From Chryseobacterium gleum (lineage in GTDB: Bacteria > Bacteroidota > Bacteroidia > Flavobacteriales > Flavobacteriaceae), in NCBI GenBank assembly GCA_945881885.1, contig CAMCVI010000001.1:233826-297825 (forward strand): 64,000 nucleotides of DNA. Direction: 5' to 3'. Positions 9,433 to 18,593 of this stretch are shown one piece after another. Numbering within the stretch: the stretch's first letter is position 1; the number at the start of each line of letters is the position of its first letter. A model generated the notes under the pieces. The model saw only the letters and a list, made by a program, of their open reading frames with translations. It ran no database searches and was not told where the DNA came from. The translations under genes were made by a program, and so were the position numbers.

Positions 9433-10179
9433 ATGAAATTATTAGAAGGAAAAGTTGCCATTATTACAGGTGCAAGTAGAGGAATTGGAAGCGGAATTGC
9501 AAAAGTATTTGCTCAAAACGGTGCAAATGTTGCATTTACATACAGTTCATCTACTGAATCTGCCTTAGCTTTGGAAAACGAATTAAACGCTTTAGGGATA
9601 AAATCTAAAGGATATAAATCAAACGCTGCAGATTTTAACGAAGCACAAAAATTAGTTGATGATGTAATGGCTGATTTTGGAAATATAGATATATTGATTA
9701 ATAATGCCGGGATTACAAAAGATAATTTATTAATGCGAATGTCTGAAGAAGATTTTGATGCAGTGATGAATATCAACTTAAAATCGGTATTTAATATGAC
9801 AAAAGCGGTACAAAAAATCATGCTTAAAAACCGTAAAGGTTCTATTGTGAATATGAGTTCTGTAGTGGGTGTGAAAGGAAATGCAGGTCAAGCAAATTAC
9901 GCCGCATCTAAAGCTGGTATGATTGGTTTTACAAAATCTATCGCATTAGAATTAGGTTCAAGAAATATCCGATGCAATGCTATTGCCCCAGGTTTCATTG
10001 AAACTGAAATGACGGCTAAATTAAATGAAGATGTAGTAAAAGGTTGGAGAGAATCGATTCCATTAAAACGTGGTGGAACGCCTGAAGACGTAGCAAATGT
10101 GTGTGTCTTCTTAAGTTCGGATATGAGCGCCTATGTAACTGGACAAGTTATTAATGTAGATGGGGGAATGCTAACATAA
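9433..10179 (+). CDS. fabG: 3-oxoacyl-[acyl-carrier-protein] reductase FabG
   Basis: 248 residues, a classical short-chain dehydrogenase. FabG reduces 3-oxoacyl-ACP with NADPH in fatty acid elongation. The cofactor motif is TGASRGIGSGIA near residue 12, followed by NNAG at about 92. The catalytic Ser/Tyr/Lys are in NMSSVVG...NYAASKAG, and the C-terminus is the typical VTGQVINVDGGMLT. Flavobacteria usually have several such reductases; the full-length match to FabG rather than a sugar dehydrogenase is good. It is monocistronic or weakly linked to the VWA-like gene 75 bp downstream. Confidence 0.93.
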   Translation: MKLLEGKVAIITGASRGIGSGIAKVFAQNGANVAFTYSSSTESALALENELNALGIKSKGYKSNAADFNEAQKLVDDVMADFGNIDILINNAGITKDNLLMRMSEEDFDAVMNINLKSVFNMTKAVQKIMLKNRKGSIVNMSSVVGVKGNAGQANYAASKAGMIGFTKSIALELGSRNIRCNAIAPGFIETEMTAKLNEDVVKGWRESIPLKRGGTPEDVANVCVFLSSDMSAYVTGQVINVDGGMLT

Positions 10180-10254
10180 AAGTAACTAGTGATAAGTAAA
10201 TAGCAATTAGTCTATTCCTCTTCACTTATCAGTAATTACTAATTACTTATATTT

Positions 10255-12282
10255 ATGACAACTAGCACAATCCTTTTAATACTACTTTCGGTTATTATTT
10301 CTGGAGTTGTTGCGTTTTATCAGTATTTTTTTAAAGTCGATAACCAAAATAAAACAAATTGGTTATTGACTTTTTTGCGTTTTATATCGGTTTTTTCGTT
10401 GCTTTTGTTGTTGATTAATCCTGTGGTTTCAAGAAAAATAATTGAAACCAACAAAATTCCGCTTTCTATTGTTGCCGATAATTCTCGCTCTATATCAGAA
10501 TTAAAAGCCAATGCTGTGGCGTTGAAATTATTTGAAAAACTAAATTCGAATTCGGCATTAAAAGAAAAATTTGAAATTCAAAGTTATACTTTTGATGATA
10601 CATTTATTGCTGGAAAGTCATTAGATTTTAAAGGAAACCAATCGAATATAGATGATGTTGCAAGCAATTTAAAGCAATTAAATAAAAATACTTTTTATCC
10701 TGTTGTGTTGTTAACAGATGGCAATCAGACAATTGGAAATGATTATGTGTTTAGTTTTCAAGAATCAACTACTGTTTTTCCGGTTGTTTTGGGCGACACA
10801 ACGGCTACTTTTGATTTGAAAATTAATCAGCTTAACGCGAATAAATACGCTTTTTTAAAGAATAAGTTTCCCGTAGAAGTCTTCTTGCAATACAACGGAA
10901 ATAAGTCTGTTTCAACAACTTTTTCAATCGAGAAAAATGGTAAGAAAGTTATTAGTCAAGCGGTAAATTTCGATAAAAAAAACAAAGTACAAACGGTGCA
11001 AATTTTATTAGAAGCGGATAGAGTAGGATTACAAAAATACAAAGCCGTACTTTCTTCCTCTGTTAAAGAAAAAAACACTTATAATAATAATAAAAACTTT
11101 GCAGTAGAAGTATTAGATCAGAAAAAAGAAATTGCAATTATTTCAGACATTTCTCATCCAGATTTAGGTGCATTTAAACGCGCTATAGAATCTAACGCAC
11201 AACGTAAGGTAACAATTATTAAAACCAATTCAATCAGTGATTTACAAAAATACAATGTATTAATTTTATACCAACCAACGGCTTCGTTTAGAAAAATATT
11301 TGAAGTAAATAAAAATTTAAAAATAAATACATTTATCGTTACCGGAATGGCAACTGATTTTAATTTTCTAAATCAAATGCAATCCGATTTGCAGTTTAAA
11401 TTAACCAATAAAAAAGAAGATTTCTCCCCCTCATTTGTAACCGATTTTAATCTTTTTGTACAAAATGACATTCAATTTTCGCAGTTGCCACCACTTGAAA
11501 ATCCTTTTGGTAAAATAACTGAAAAAGGAAGTCTTAATACCTTACTTACTGCAAAAGTAAACGGCATTGAAGTTGGCAACCCTATTTTAACTTTTTCCGA
11601 AAAAGGGAATAGCAGAAATGCTTATTTATTGGGTGAAAATTCTTGGAAGTGGCGTATGGAAAGTTTTGTACTCAATCAATCTTACGAGAAATACGACCTG
11701 TTTGTTGATAAAATTATTCAGTATTTAGCTATTAATTCTGCTAAGAAATCGCTTTTGGTGCAACACGAAAGTTTTTATAATTCTGGTGAGACCATTGAAA
11801 TTTTTGCACAATATTTCAATAAAAGTTACGAATTGGACGAAAACGCCAATCTTTCAATCACTTTAACGAATAAGAAAACTAAATCAACAAAAAACTATAA
11901 TTTTTCAAAGGCGAATAATGGTTATCAAGCCATTTTTGACGGATTAACTCCAGGAAATTATACTTTTCAAGTGAAAGAAACTACAAGTAACGCCAGTTAT
12001 AACGGAACTTTTGAAGTTTTAGATTTTGATGTTGAAAAACAATTTGTCAATCCTGATGTTTCAAAATTGCAACAGTTAGCCAATCAGAATAACGGAGAAA
12101 TTATATTTCCTAATCAAATAGAAAAGTTAATTCAGAAATTACTTCAAGAAAATACTTATTTGCCAGTTGAAAAAACTATAATTAAAAATTCACCTTTAAT
12201 TGATTCTTTGTGGTTGTTAATAATTTTAGCGATATCTTTAACTTCAGAATGGTTCATTAGAAAATACAACGGATTACTATAA
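10255..12282 (+). CDS. VWA-like membrane protein with N- and C-terminal anchors
   Basis: 675 residues. Two hydrophobic helices lie at the N-terminus (about residues 4-25 and 36-55) and one at the extreme C-terminus (DSLWLLIILAISLTSEWFI). The intervening part starts with IPLSIVADNSRSIS (about 67-80), a DxSxS-type MIDAS motif of von Willebrand A domains, followed by VVLLTDGNQTIG. A later segment looks like immunoglobulin-like strands. Proteins of this build are common in Bacteroidetes next to aerotolerance-type genes, but here the neighbours are fabG and an iron transporter, so the role is open. It is 16 bp upstream of the VIT1 gene and probably co-transcribed. Confidence 0.75.
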   Translation: MTTSTILLILLSVIISGVVAFYQYFFKVDNQNKTNWLLTFLRFISVFSLLLLLINPVVSRKIIETNKIPLSIVADNSRSISELKANAVALKLFEKLNSNSALKEKFEIQSYTFDDTFIAGKSLDFKGNQSNIDDVASNLKQLNKNTFYPVVLLTDGNQTIGNDYVFSFQESTTVFPVVLGDTTATFDLKINQLNANKYAFLKNKFPVEVFLQYNGNKSVSTTFSIEKNGKKVISQAVNFDKKNKVQTVQILLEADRVGLQKYKAVLSSSVKEKNTYNNNKNFAVEVLDQKKEIAIISDISHPDLGAFKRAIESNAQRKVTIIKTNSISDLQKYNVLILYQPTASFRKIFEVNKNLKINTFIVTGMATDFNFLNQMQSDLQFKLTNKKEDFSPSFVTDFNLFVQNDIQFSQLPPLENPFGKITEKGSLNTLLTAKVNGIEVGNPILTFSEKGNSRNAYLLGENSWKWRMESFVLNQSYEKYDLFVDKIIQYLAINSAKKSLLVQHESFYNSGETIEIFAQYFNKSYELDENANLSITLTNKKTKSTKNYNFSKANNGYQAIFDGLTPGNYTFQVKETTSNASYNGTFEVLDFDVEKQFVNPDVSKLQQLANQNNGEIIFPNQIEKLIQKLLQENTYLPVEKTIIKNSPLIDSLWLLIILAISLTSEWFIRKYNGLL

Positions 12283-12298
12283 TTTAAAAACTTCAAAA

Positions 12299-13399
12299 AT
12301 GATTAGTTTAAAAAGTATTCAAACAGAAATTGATGCCAGTTATTTGTATAATATACTTGCTGAAAACGAGGAAGATGAAGCCGTTGCAGAAGTTTTTAAA
12401 CAAATGAGTGAAATTGAACACAGTCACGCTGTGGCCTTTATTCAGAAAAATAATTTAACAGCAACTGATTTGCCATCGCCTTCTTTTCGTGCTAAAACAC
12501 TTCATAAAATAGGAAAGGTTTTTGGTTACGATTATGTTTTAGGCGTTTTATTGGATACTGAAAAAAGTATATCTAATTCGGTTATTGGTGCTAGAAAAAA
12601 ATACAGTTCGGCTCAATCTATATCAGATACAGCTCATGTTACTATTTTAAAAAATATTTTAAATATAAATACCAAAGTGTCTGGCTCCAATCTAGCACGT
12701 TTTGAAAAAAGACATCGTTCAGTAGGAGGAAATGCCTTAAGAGCTGCCGTTTTGGGTGGAAATGACGGATTGGTATCCAATTTTAGTTTGGTAATGGGAA
12801 TTGCTGGCGCCACTAGCGGGCAAAGTGAAGTACTGCTTGCGGGAATGGCTGGTTTGTTAGCAGGCGCTTTATCTATGGCTTTAGGAGAATGGATTTCTGT
12901 TAAAAGTTCACAAGAATTGTACGAAAACCAAATGCAGTTGGAAATGGACGAATTAGAAAACAATCCTGAAGGAGAGCGAAAAGAAATAGCCTTAATTTAT
13001 ATGTCTAAAGGCATACCGCAAGACCAAGCCAACCAAATGGCTACTGATATTATTTCCAATAAGGAATTGGCACATCAATTTTTAATTAAAGAAGAATTGG
13101 GTATAAATGCAGAAGATTTAAAAGGTTCGGCTATGGAAGCGGCTATAACATCGTTTGTGCTTTTTGGTATTGGTGCCATAATTCCGGTTGCGCCATTTTT
13201 CTTTTTTGGTGGAATGAAAGCGGTACTAATTAGTACTTTATTAAGCGCTGTTGGTTTATTTTTAATAGGTGCTATAATTACCTTGTTTACAGGTAAAAGC
13301 ATATGGTATTCAGGTTTTAGACAAGTGTTATTTGGTTTGTTAGCCGCTGCAATTACTTTCGGAATTGGAAAACTAATTGGTGTATCGGTTATTGGGTAA
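12299..13399 (+). CDS. Rubrerythrin-like / VIT1-CCC1 iron transporter fusion
   Basis: 366 residues in two parts. Residues 1 to about 140 are a ferritin-like four-helix domain with the di-iron pattern E...ASYLYNILAENEED and SEIEHSH. From about 145 comes a VIT1/CCC1 membrane domain (GGNDGLVSNFSLVMGIAGATSG and several transmembrane helices, cytosolic loop rich in Glu). VIT1-family proteins move Fe2+ or Mn2+ across membranes, and fused ferritin-like domains (as in MbfA) are linked to iron export and peroxide defence. The last 27 bases overlap the end of the opposite-strand sulfatase gene, so the two converge with no room for a terminator. Confidence 0.88.
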   Translation: MISLKSIQTEIDASYLYNILAENEEDEAVAEVFKQMSEIEHSHAVAFIQKNNLTATDLPSPSFRAKTLHKIGKVFGYDYVLGVLLDTEKSISNSVIGARKKYSSAQSISDTAHVTILKNILNINTKVSGSNLARFEKRHRSVGGNALRAAVLGGNDGLVSNFSLVMGIAGATSGQSEVLLAGMAGLLAGALSMALGEWISVKSSQELYENQMQLEMDELENNPEGERKEIALIYMSKGIPQDQANQMATDIISNKELAHQFLIKEELGINAEDLKGSAMEAAITSFVLFGIGAIIPVAPFFFFGGMKAVLISTLLSAVGLFLIGAIITLFTGKSIWYSGFRQVLFGLLAAAITFGIGKLIGVSVIG

Positions 13400-15493
13400 T
13401 TTTATTTTCTGATATTTTTTATTTTTTAAAATGTAAGATGCTGTTTGATAAACAGCTATTGTTTCATTTTTCAATTGTATATCTATTTTTGTTTTCGGTT
13501 TTTCTTCGTAAATAATGCTGTATTTAGTGCCTAATGTTTCGTTTTTTTGTTGAATTAGATCAAATTGTTTTAATTTTTTTTGAGGTGAAATTATAGTTAA
13601 AACATTATCTTTTATATATCCTAAATCTTGATAGGTAGCTATGAAAGCCCGCGGAATATAATTTGTTTTTAGTACATCTTTTCCAAAAAACTTAGATTCA
13701 TATTTAAAGCTTAATATTCCTAAAACTGTTGGCATTAAGTCAATTTGAGAAACCAATTTATCAATCTTTTGTGGTTCAATAAATCCAGGGGCATATATAA
13801 ACGCAGGAATTCTGTATTTATCCATTGGTAATTCTGTTTTTCCCGAACTTGAGGCACAATGATCTGCAATAATTACAAAAACAGTGTTTTTAAACCAGGT
13901 TTGTTTTTTAGCCATTTCAAAAAATTGTTTCAAAGCATAGTCGGTATACATAACTCCACCTTCTCTTGATTTTGCAGTACCTGAAATACTAATTTTTCCT
14001 TCTGGATAAGTAAATGGACGATGATTACTTACTGTCATCCAATGATTAAAGAAAGGCTTTCCTGTTTTAGCATCTTCATTCATAACTTGAATGGCCTTTT
14101 TAGCCATATCTTCATCGCAAACGCCCCAAATATTTGAAAATGAAATTTCGTTTGTTTTTAAGTCTGATTTGTGGATTACATCATATCCGTTTCCTCCAAA
14201 AAAGTCTTGCATATTATCAAAATAAGCATCGCCACCGTATAAAAATTTTGTAGTATATCCTTTTGATTGAAATACACTTCCTGTTGTAAACTTGTTTTTA
14301 TTATCTTTTCTTTTCACAACACTTTCACCAGGAGTAGGTGGTAAGCACAATGTAACCGCTTCTAAGCCTCTAACTGTTCTGTTTCCAGTTGCATACAAAT
14401 TGGTAAAAAACAAACTTTCTTCCGCTAATTGATCTAAGAAAGGCGTAATGTTGTTTTGATTTCCATAATGTTTCATGAATTCTTCACTTAAGCTTTCTAC
14501 GGTTATTAATACAACATTTTTCTTAGTTTCTATTCCGTCCGATGTAATAGAAGTACTATTTTGATTGTAATTTACTCCAATAATTGTGTCAAACTGAGCC
14601 AATTCTTCATTAGAAAGTGTTTCATAAAATTCAAAGAAATCTAATTCACTATTTGTAAATGCTTTATAGAATTTTTGAAGGCCATTACTTTGTAATTCAT
14701 TTGCAAACACATTTGAACTATTTTGTTGAGTTGTAATACTAGGAAGGATAAACAAAGCGCCACCAACCAATAATAATTGTACCCCAATGATTTTTAGTTT
14801 ATTTGAAAAATCGGGTAAATAATCTAAATATGTTTTTGATTTTTTGATAAGTATAAAAGTAGCCGCGAAAGCTAAAATTCCAACCGAAGCAAAAAGCGGC
14901 ACTACGGGATAAGATTCCATGATGTTTCCAATAACGGCATTGGTATACACTAAATAATCTACGGCAATGAAATTGTATCTCACCCCAAATTCATTCCAAA
15001 AAAAGAATTCGCTAACTGCATTTTGTATGATTAATAAAACAAATAAGAAAATGGTTAAAGAAAATAAAGCCAAACGGATTGATTTTCTATATTTTTCAGT
15101 AAACAATAAGGCTGCAAAAAATATCGTTTTTAAACTTACAAAAGCAATTCCTATTTCTGGTAATACGCCTCCGTATTCGCTTAAAATACTTTTTCCAGAA
15201 AGAATGTAAAGTAGTAGTGCTACAAATACGCCTAAAATTATATATCCATAAGGTTTTTTATATTTAGAATTAGATAAAAATATAAGGTAGAGCCATAAAA
15301 TTGTTCCAAAAATTATATAAATAAACAAATCGGACAATAAGCCAAGACCAAATATTTTACTAATTTCAAGAATAGAAAATTTACTTTGTGTGATAGGATG
15401 AAATAGTAAAACTAATCGGGTTAAAAAGCTTACAATCAAATAAAAAATCGCTATATTTGTGTATACTAAATGATGTTTTAGAATGCCTTTCAT
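13373..15493 (-). CDS. LTA-synthase-like membrane sulfatase
   Basis: 706 residues: about five N-terminal transmembrane helices (to about residue 240) and an extracellular/periplasmic alkaline-phosphatase-superfamily domain. VVLITVESLSEEFM gives the first metal-ligand region, ATGNRTVRGLEAV the probable catalytic Thr, and DHCASSSGKTELPMDKYRIP the late metal-site region. In Gram-positives these enzymes polymerise glycerol phosphate; Gram-negative relatives transfer phosphoglycerol or phosphoethanolamine to surface glycans or lipids. The acceptor here is unknown. Monocistronic, converging on the VIT1 gene. Confidence 0.85.
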   Translation of the reverse strand: MKGILKHHLVYTNIAIFYLIVSFLTRLVLLFHPITQSKFSILEISKIFGLGLLSDLFIYIIFGTILWLYLIFLSNSKYKKPYGYIILGVFVALLLYILSGKSILSEYGGVLPEIGIAFVSLKTIFFAALLFTEKYRKSIRLALFSLTIFLFVLLIIQNAVSEFFFWNEFGVRYNFIAVDYLVYTNAVIGNIMESYPVVPLFASVGILAFAATFILIKKSKTYLDYLPDFSNKLKIIGVQLLLVGGALFILPSITTQQNSSNVFANELQSNGLQKFYKAFTNSELDFFEFYETLSNEELAQFDTIIGVNYNQNSTSITSDGIETKKNVVLITVESLSEEFMKHYGNQNNITPFLDQLAEESLFFTNLYATGNRTVRGLEAVTLCLPPTPGESVVKRKDNKNKFTTGSVFQSKGYTTKFLYGGDAYFDNMQDFFGGNGYDVIHKSDLKTNEISFSNIWGVCDEDMAKKAIQVMNEDAKTGKPFFNHWMTVSNHRPFTYPEGKISISGTAKSREGGVMYTDYALKQFFEMAKKQTWFKNTVFVIIADHCASSSGKTELPMDKYRIPAFIYAPGFIEPQKIDKLVSQIDLMPTVLGILSFKYESKFFGKDVLKTNYIPRAFIATYQDLGYIKDNVLTIISPQKKLKQFDLIQQKNETLGTKYSIIYEEKPKTKIDIQLKNETIAVYQTASYILKNKKYQKIKLPNNRYTN

Positions 15494-15510
15494 TGGTTTG
15501 GAATTTTGTC

Positions 15511-15518
15511 CAAATATA
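15511..15518 (-). promoter_or_regulatory. -7 box for the LTA-synthase-like gene
   Basis: TATATTTG on the minus strand, 18 bases before the start at 15493. Just upstream lies a tandem 11-mer (TTAACTTTAAG / TTAACTTTAAA, 15526-15547), which also sits upstream of the divergent gene at 15571 and may be a control site. Confidence 0.55.
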
Positions 15519-15570
15519 CAATAAATTAACTTTAAGTTAACTTTAAAATAATAATTAAAAACACAACATT

Positions 15571-16068
15571 ATGAACGATGCACATTTACACATGGTGGTG
15601 AACCACTTTCCAATTATTGGAACAATTTTTGGATTAGGAATTTTAATTACAGGTATTGTAATGAAAAAAAACGTTATTAAAAATGTAGCGTATGTACTTT
15701 TTTGTATTTCGGCTATTTTTGGCTTTGCGAGTATGTTTACTGGTGAAGGTGCCGAAGAAATTGCTGAAAAATTACCGTCTGTAACAGACCAAATTATTCA
15801 TGAACATGAAGAAATGGCTGAAAAATTGGCTTTAGTTTTATATGTTTTAGCTGGAATTTCTTTAGTTGGATTATTTTTGAATCTTAGAAATCATGCTAAA
15901 GCTAGCTTAGTATCGTATTTTGCTTTCGTAATTGCTTTAGTAGCTGTGTTTATTGGAAAACAAACGGGTACAACTGGTGGCGAAGTTCGTCATACAGAAA
16001 TTAGAGCTAACACAACCGTTGGAACTAATTTAGAAACTAATACGACCGGAGAAGCGGACGAAGATTAA
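15571..16068 (+). CDS. Small integral membrane protein, DUF2231-like
   Basis: 165 residues with four hydrophobic helices and short loops. The N-terminus NDAHLHMVVNHFPIIGTIFG contains closely spaced histidines typical of DUF2231-type proteins, some of which are suspected to bind haem or metal; no function is established. The tail is hydrophilic and Thr-rich. It is divergent from the sulfatase gene and followed by a terminator that directly abuts the island end at 16124. In an island-free chromosome it would converge on mnmE. Confidence 0.7.
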   Translation: MNDAHLHMVVNHFPIIGTIFGLGILITGIVMKKNVIKNVAYVLFCISAIFGFASMFTGEGAEEIAEKLPSVTDQIIHEHEEMAEKLALVLYVLAGISLVGLFLNLRNHAKASLVSYFAFVIALVAVFIGKQTGTTGGEVRHTEIRANTTVGTNLETNTTGEADED

Positions 16069-16093
16069 ATCATAGTTTCATATTTTTCAAAAT

Positions 16094-16122
16094 ACCAATT
16101 TTTTTAAATTGGTGTTTTTTTT
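16094..16122 (+). terminator. Terminator at the chromosome/island border
   Basis: ACCAATTT and AAATTGGT form a stem followed by a run of T. It ends one base before the attachment core, so it probably served both the gene ending at 16068 and the original mnmE 3' end. Confidence 0.75.
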
Positions 16123-16123
16123 G

Positions 16124-16138
16124 TTACTTTCCGATACA
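16124..16138. repeat. Attachment core, left end of island 1
   Basis: TTACTTTCCGATACA is identical to the core at 40295. On the minus strand this copy, with GAA after it, also reads Phe-Cys-Ile-Gly-Lys-stop, the C-terminus of MnmE, with TTC in place of TTT for Phe. Confidence 0.85.
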
Positions 16139-16178
16139 GAAATATTAAACTATTTATTTTAAAGACCGTTTTTGATTT

Positions 16179-16200
16179 GAGGTACAAATGAGGTACAAAT
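16179..16200. repeat. Tandem 11-mer near the island left end
   Basis: GAGGTACAAAT occurs twice head to tail, 40 bases inside the island. It could be an integrase arm-binding site. Nothing else is seen in the 16139-16318 spacer. Confidence 0.5.
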
Positions 16201-16318
16201 GAATGAAAATTTAATTTTATAATTCCTTTAAAGAAAAGACATATACAAACAACAATTGATTTTTTTTTATTTCATTGCAATGGTTGTTTAGATGTTAACT
16301 TAGAAGTATATATAGTTC

Positions 16319-18577
16319 TTAATAATTCAAATTCAATCCTAAACCAGCTCCCATATCGCTATCATAATGTACACGGGCACTAAAATTTCTTGTAAAAATG
16401 TATTTTACATCAGCCATGTATTCAAAGTCTGAATTCCACATAGCACCCATTCGCACCCTTTTAGAAACAGGAATGTCTTTTCGCTCAAATTGTAATCTGA
16501 AATTACCGTCATTAAATACTTCTGCTTGTGCTTTAATAAGCATGGGCAAAGTATATTCAAGACCTGCACTGAAAACACCTCGTTTGTCTTTTGTATCTTC
16601 TTGACCAAAAAGATTTCTTTCGTGTTCGTCTATCCCCATTTTTCTATAACGCCAATCAAAACCAATAAATGGCATTATCCATTGCATTTTTCCTACATAT
16701 CTTCCAATATGGGTTTCAACTTCATAACCGTGATGCTCTTGGTAACCTAAACGCCATTCTGTTCCAATATTCCAACGTGTGTTTCCTAACATTGCTTCAC
16801 CATCATTTCCATTTGTAGCAAAATCATTTTCTGCCATAAAATGAAATTTTCTATCATCGGCAAATAGTTTTCTTTGCGCTAACTTATGATTAGGAATTAG
16901 AGGATTTGGAGCTTGGTTTTCATAAGTAAAAATCCTTCCCATTCCTGCCATCATATGATAAAGAATGTGACAATGAAAAAACCAATCGCCTTCTACATTC
17001 GCATTGAACTCAATTACATTGGTTTCCATTGGCATTAAATCCATTATGTTTTTTAAAGGTGCATAATCTCCCTGACCATTAATAATTCTGAAATCGTGAC
17101 CGTGCAAGTGCATTGGGTGACGCATCATTGAACCATTATAAAGTGTAATTCTTACATTTTCGCCTTTCTTTATCAGTATTTTATCAATTTCAGAAACAAC
17201 CTTATTATCTAAACTCCAAACATAACGGTTCATATTTCCAGTTAATTCAAAACGTAATTCTTTAACTGGTGCATTTTTTGGTAAAGTTGTTTTATCTGTG
17301 GCTTTTAACATTGCATAATTAAGCGTTGTGATATTAGATAACGCATTTGCATTGTATTGATTTTGATTGGAATTATTATCTTCCATTTTCATAGTATGCT
17401 TGTTTTCTGTTTTTGAAACACCAGTTATTTCTGGATACATCACTACATTCATATCCATTTGGTTCAATGACATTTGCATTCCCATATCGTCCAAATCTCC
17501 ATTCATTTTCATCATACCGTTCATCATTTTCATACCTTCAAAATATTTCAATTTAGGTAAAGGAGAAATCAATTGTTTGATACCATTTCCTAAATATAAT
17601 GATGCCGATTTTGTTCTATCTTCAGGGGTAGCTAAAAACTCATAGGAAGTATTATCTGCTGGAATTGTAAATATAATATCATAAGTTTCAGATACCGCAA
17701 TTAACAATCTATCAACTTCAACTGGTGCAACATCGTTTCCATCACTGGCAACTACAGTAATTTTACCGCCTGCATAGGTTAACCAAAAATAAGATGATGC
17801 ACCACCATTAGCAATACGAAGTCTAACTTTATCACCACCTTTGAATTGCGATAATTGACTTTCATTTTTACCATTTATAAGAAACTTTTCATAATATACA
17901 TCACTTACATCCATAGCATTCATACGTTTCCATTCATTTGCAACCTTTGTTTTGAAATGACCTTGCTTTATGGCTTCCGTATAGCTTTGTGTTGTTCCTT
18001 TTTTAATAGCAAACCAATCGGTAGCATTATGCAACATTCTATGAACATTTTCGGGCTTTAAATCAGTCCATTCGCTTAAAATTATTGGAACAGTAGGTAA
18101 ATCATCTATTCCTTTTCGGAATGTTTTATCATTTTGCTTTTTGTTCATAATAAACATTCCATACATTCCGATTTGCTCCTGTAAGCCTGAATGACTGTGA
18201 TACCAATGCGTTCCATTTTGTATGATTGGAAAAGTGTATTTATGAGTAGTACCAGGTTTGATTGGCATTTGTGTTAAATTAGGTACACCATCTTCTTTAT
18301 TAGGTAAAAATAGTCCGTGCCAATGCAAAGAAGTTTCTTCTTTCAATTCGTTATGTACATAAATTTCGGCAATATCACCTTCAGTAAATGTAAGTGTTGG
18401 CATAGGAATTTGACCATTAACTGCAATAGCTCTTTTTTCTTTTCCAGAATAATTTACAATTGTATCACGCACGTATAAATCATATCGTACAATATTTTGA
18501 GAAAACAAAGCTTGAGTAGTCAAAAGTAATACTACTATTTGCAACAGTTTTTTTGAAAGAATGTTTTGTATATCCAT
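16319..18577 (-). CDS. Multicopper oxidase fused to a CopB-like outer-membrane barrel
   Basis: 752 residues with an N-terminal signal peptide (to about residue 26). Three cupredoxin domains carry all four copper-ligand motifs: LHWHGLFLPN, HWYHSHSGLQEQ, HPMHLHGHDF and FFHCHILYHMMAGMG. A Met-rich insert (around residues 345-375) resembles those of CopA/CueO enzymes that oxidise Cu(I). From about residue 580 the sequence changes to alternating aromatic strands (RWNIGTEWRLGYQEHHGYEV, ending GAGLGLNLNY) like the C-terminal barrel of CopB. In proteobacteria PcoA/CopA and PcoB/CopB are separate proteins; here they form one chain. It is the last gene of the metal cluster and starts 16 bp after the HMA-MauE-like gene. 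Confidence 0.88.
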   Translation of the reverse strand: MDIQNILSKKLLQIVVLLLTTQALFSQNIVRYDLYVRDTIVNYSGKEKRAIAVNGQIPMPTLTFTEGDIAEIYVHNELKEETSLHWHGLFLPNKEDGVPNLTQMPIKPGTTHKYTFPIIQNGTHWYHSHSGLQEQIGMYGMFIMNKKQNDKTFRKGIDDLPTVPIILSEWTDLKPENVHRMLHNATDWFAIKKGTTQSYTEAIKQGHFKTKVANEWKRMNAMDVSDVYYEKFLINGKNESQLSQFKGGDKVRLRIANGGASSYFWLTYAGGKITVVASDGNDVAPVEVDRLLIAVSETYDIIFTIPADNTSYEFLATPEDRTKSASLYLGNGIKQLISPLPKLKYFEGMKMMNGMMKMNGDLDDMGMQMSLNQMDMNVVMYPEITGVSKTENKHTMKMEDNNSNQNQYNANALSNITTLNYAMLKATDKTTLPKNAPVKELRFELTGNMNRYVWSLDNKVVSEIDKILIKKGENVRITLYNGSMMRHPMHLHGHDFRIINGQGDYAPLKNIMDLMPMETNVIEFNANVEGDWFFHCHILYHMMAGMGRIFTYENQAPNPLIPNHKLAQRKLFADDRKFHFMAENDFATNGNDGEAMLGNTRWNIGTEWRLGYQEHHGYEVETHIGRYVGKMQWIMPFIGFDWRYRKMGIDEHERNLFGQEDTKDKRGVFSAGLEYTLPMLIKAQAEVFNDGNFRLQFERKDIPVSKRVRMGAMWNSDFEYMADVKYIFTRNFSARVHYDSDMGAGLGLNLNY

Positions 18578-18593
18578 TTTAATAGTTTCATTT

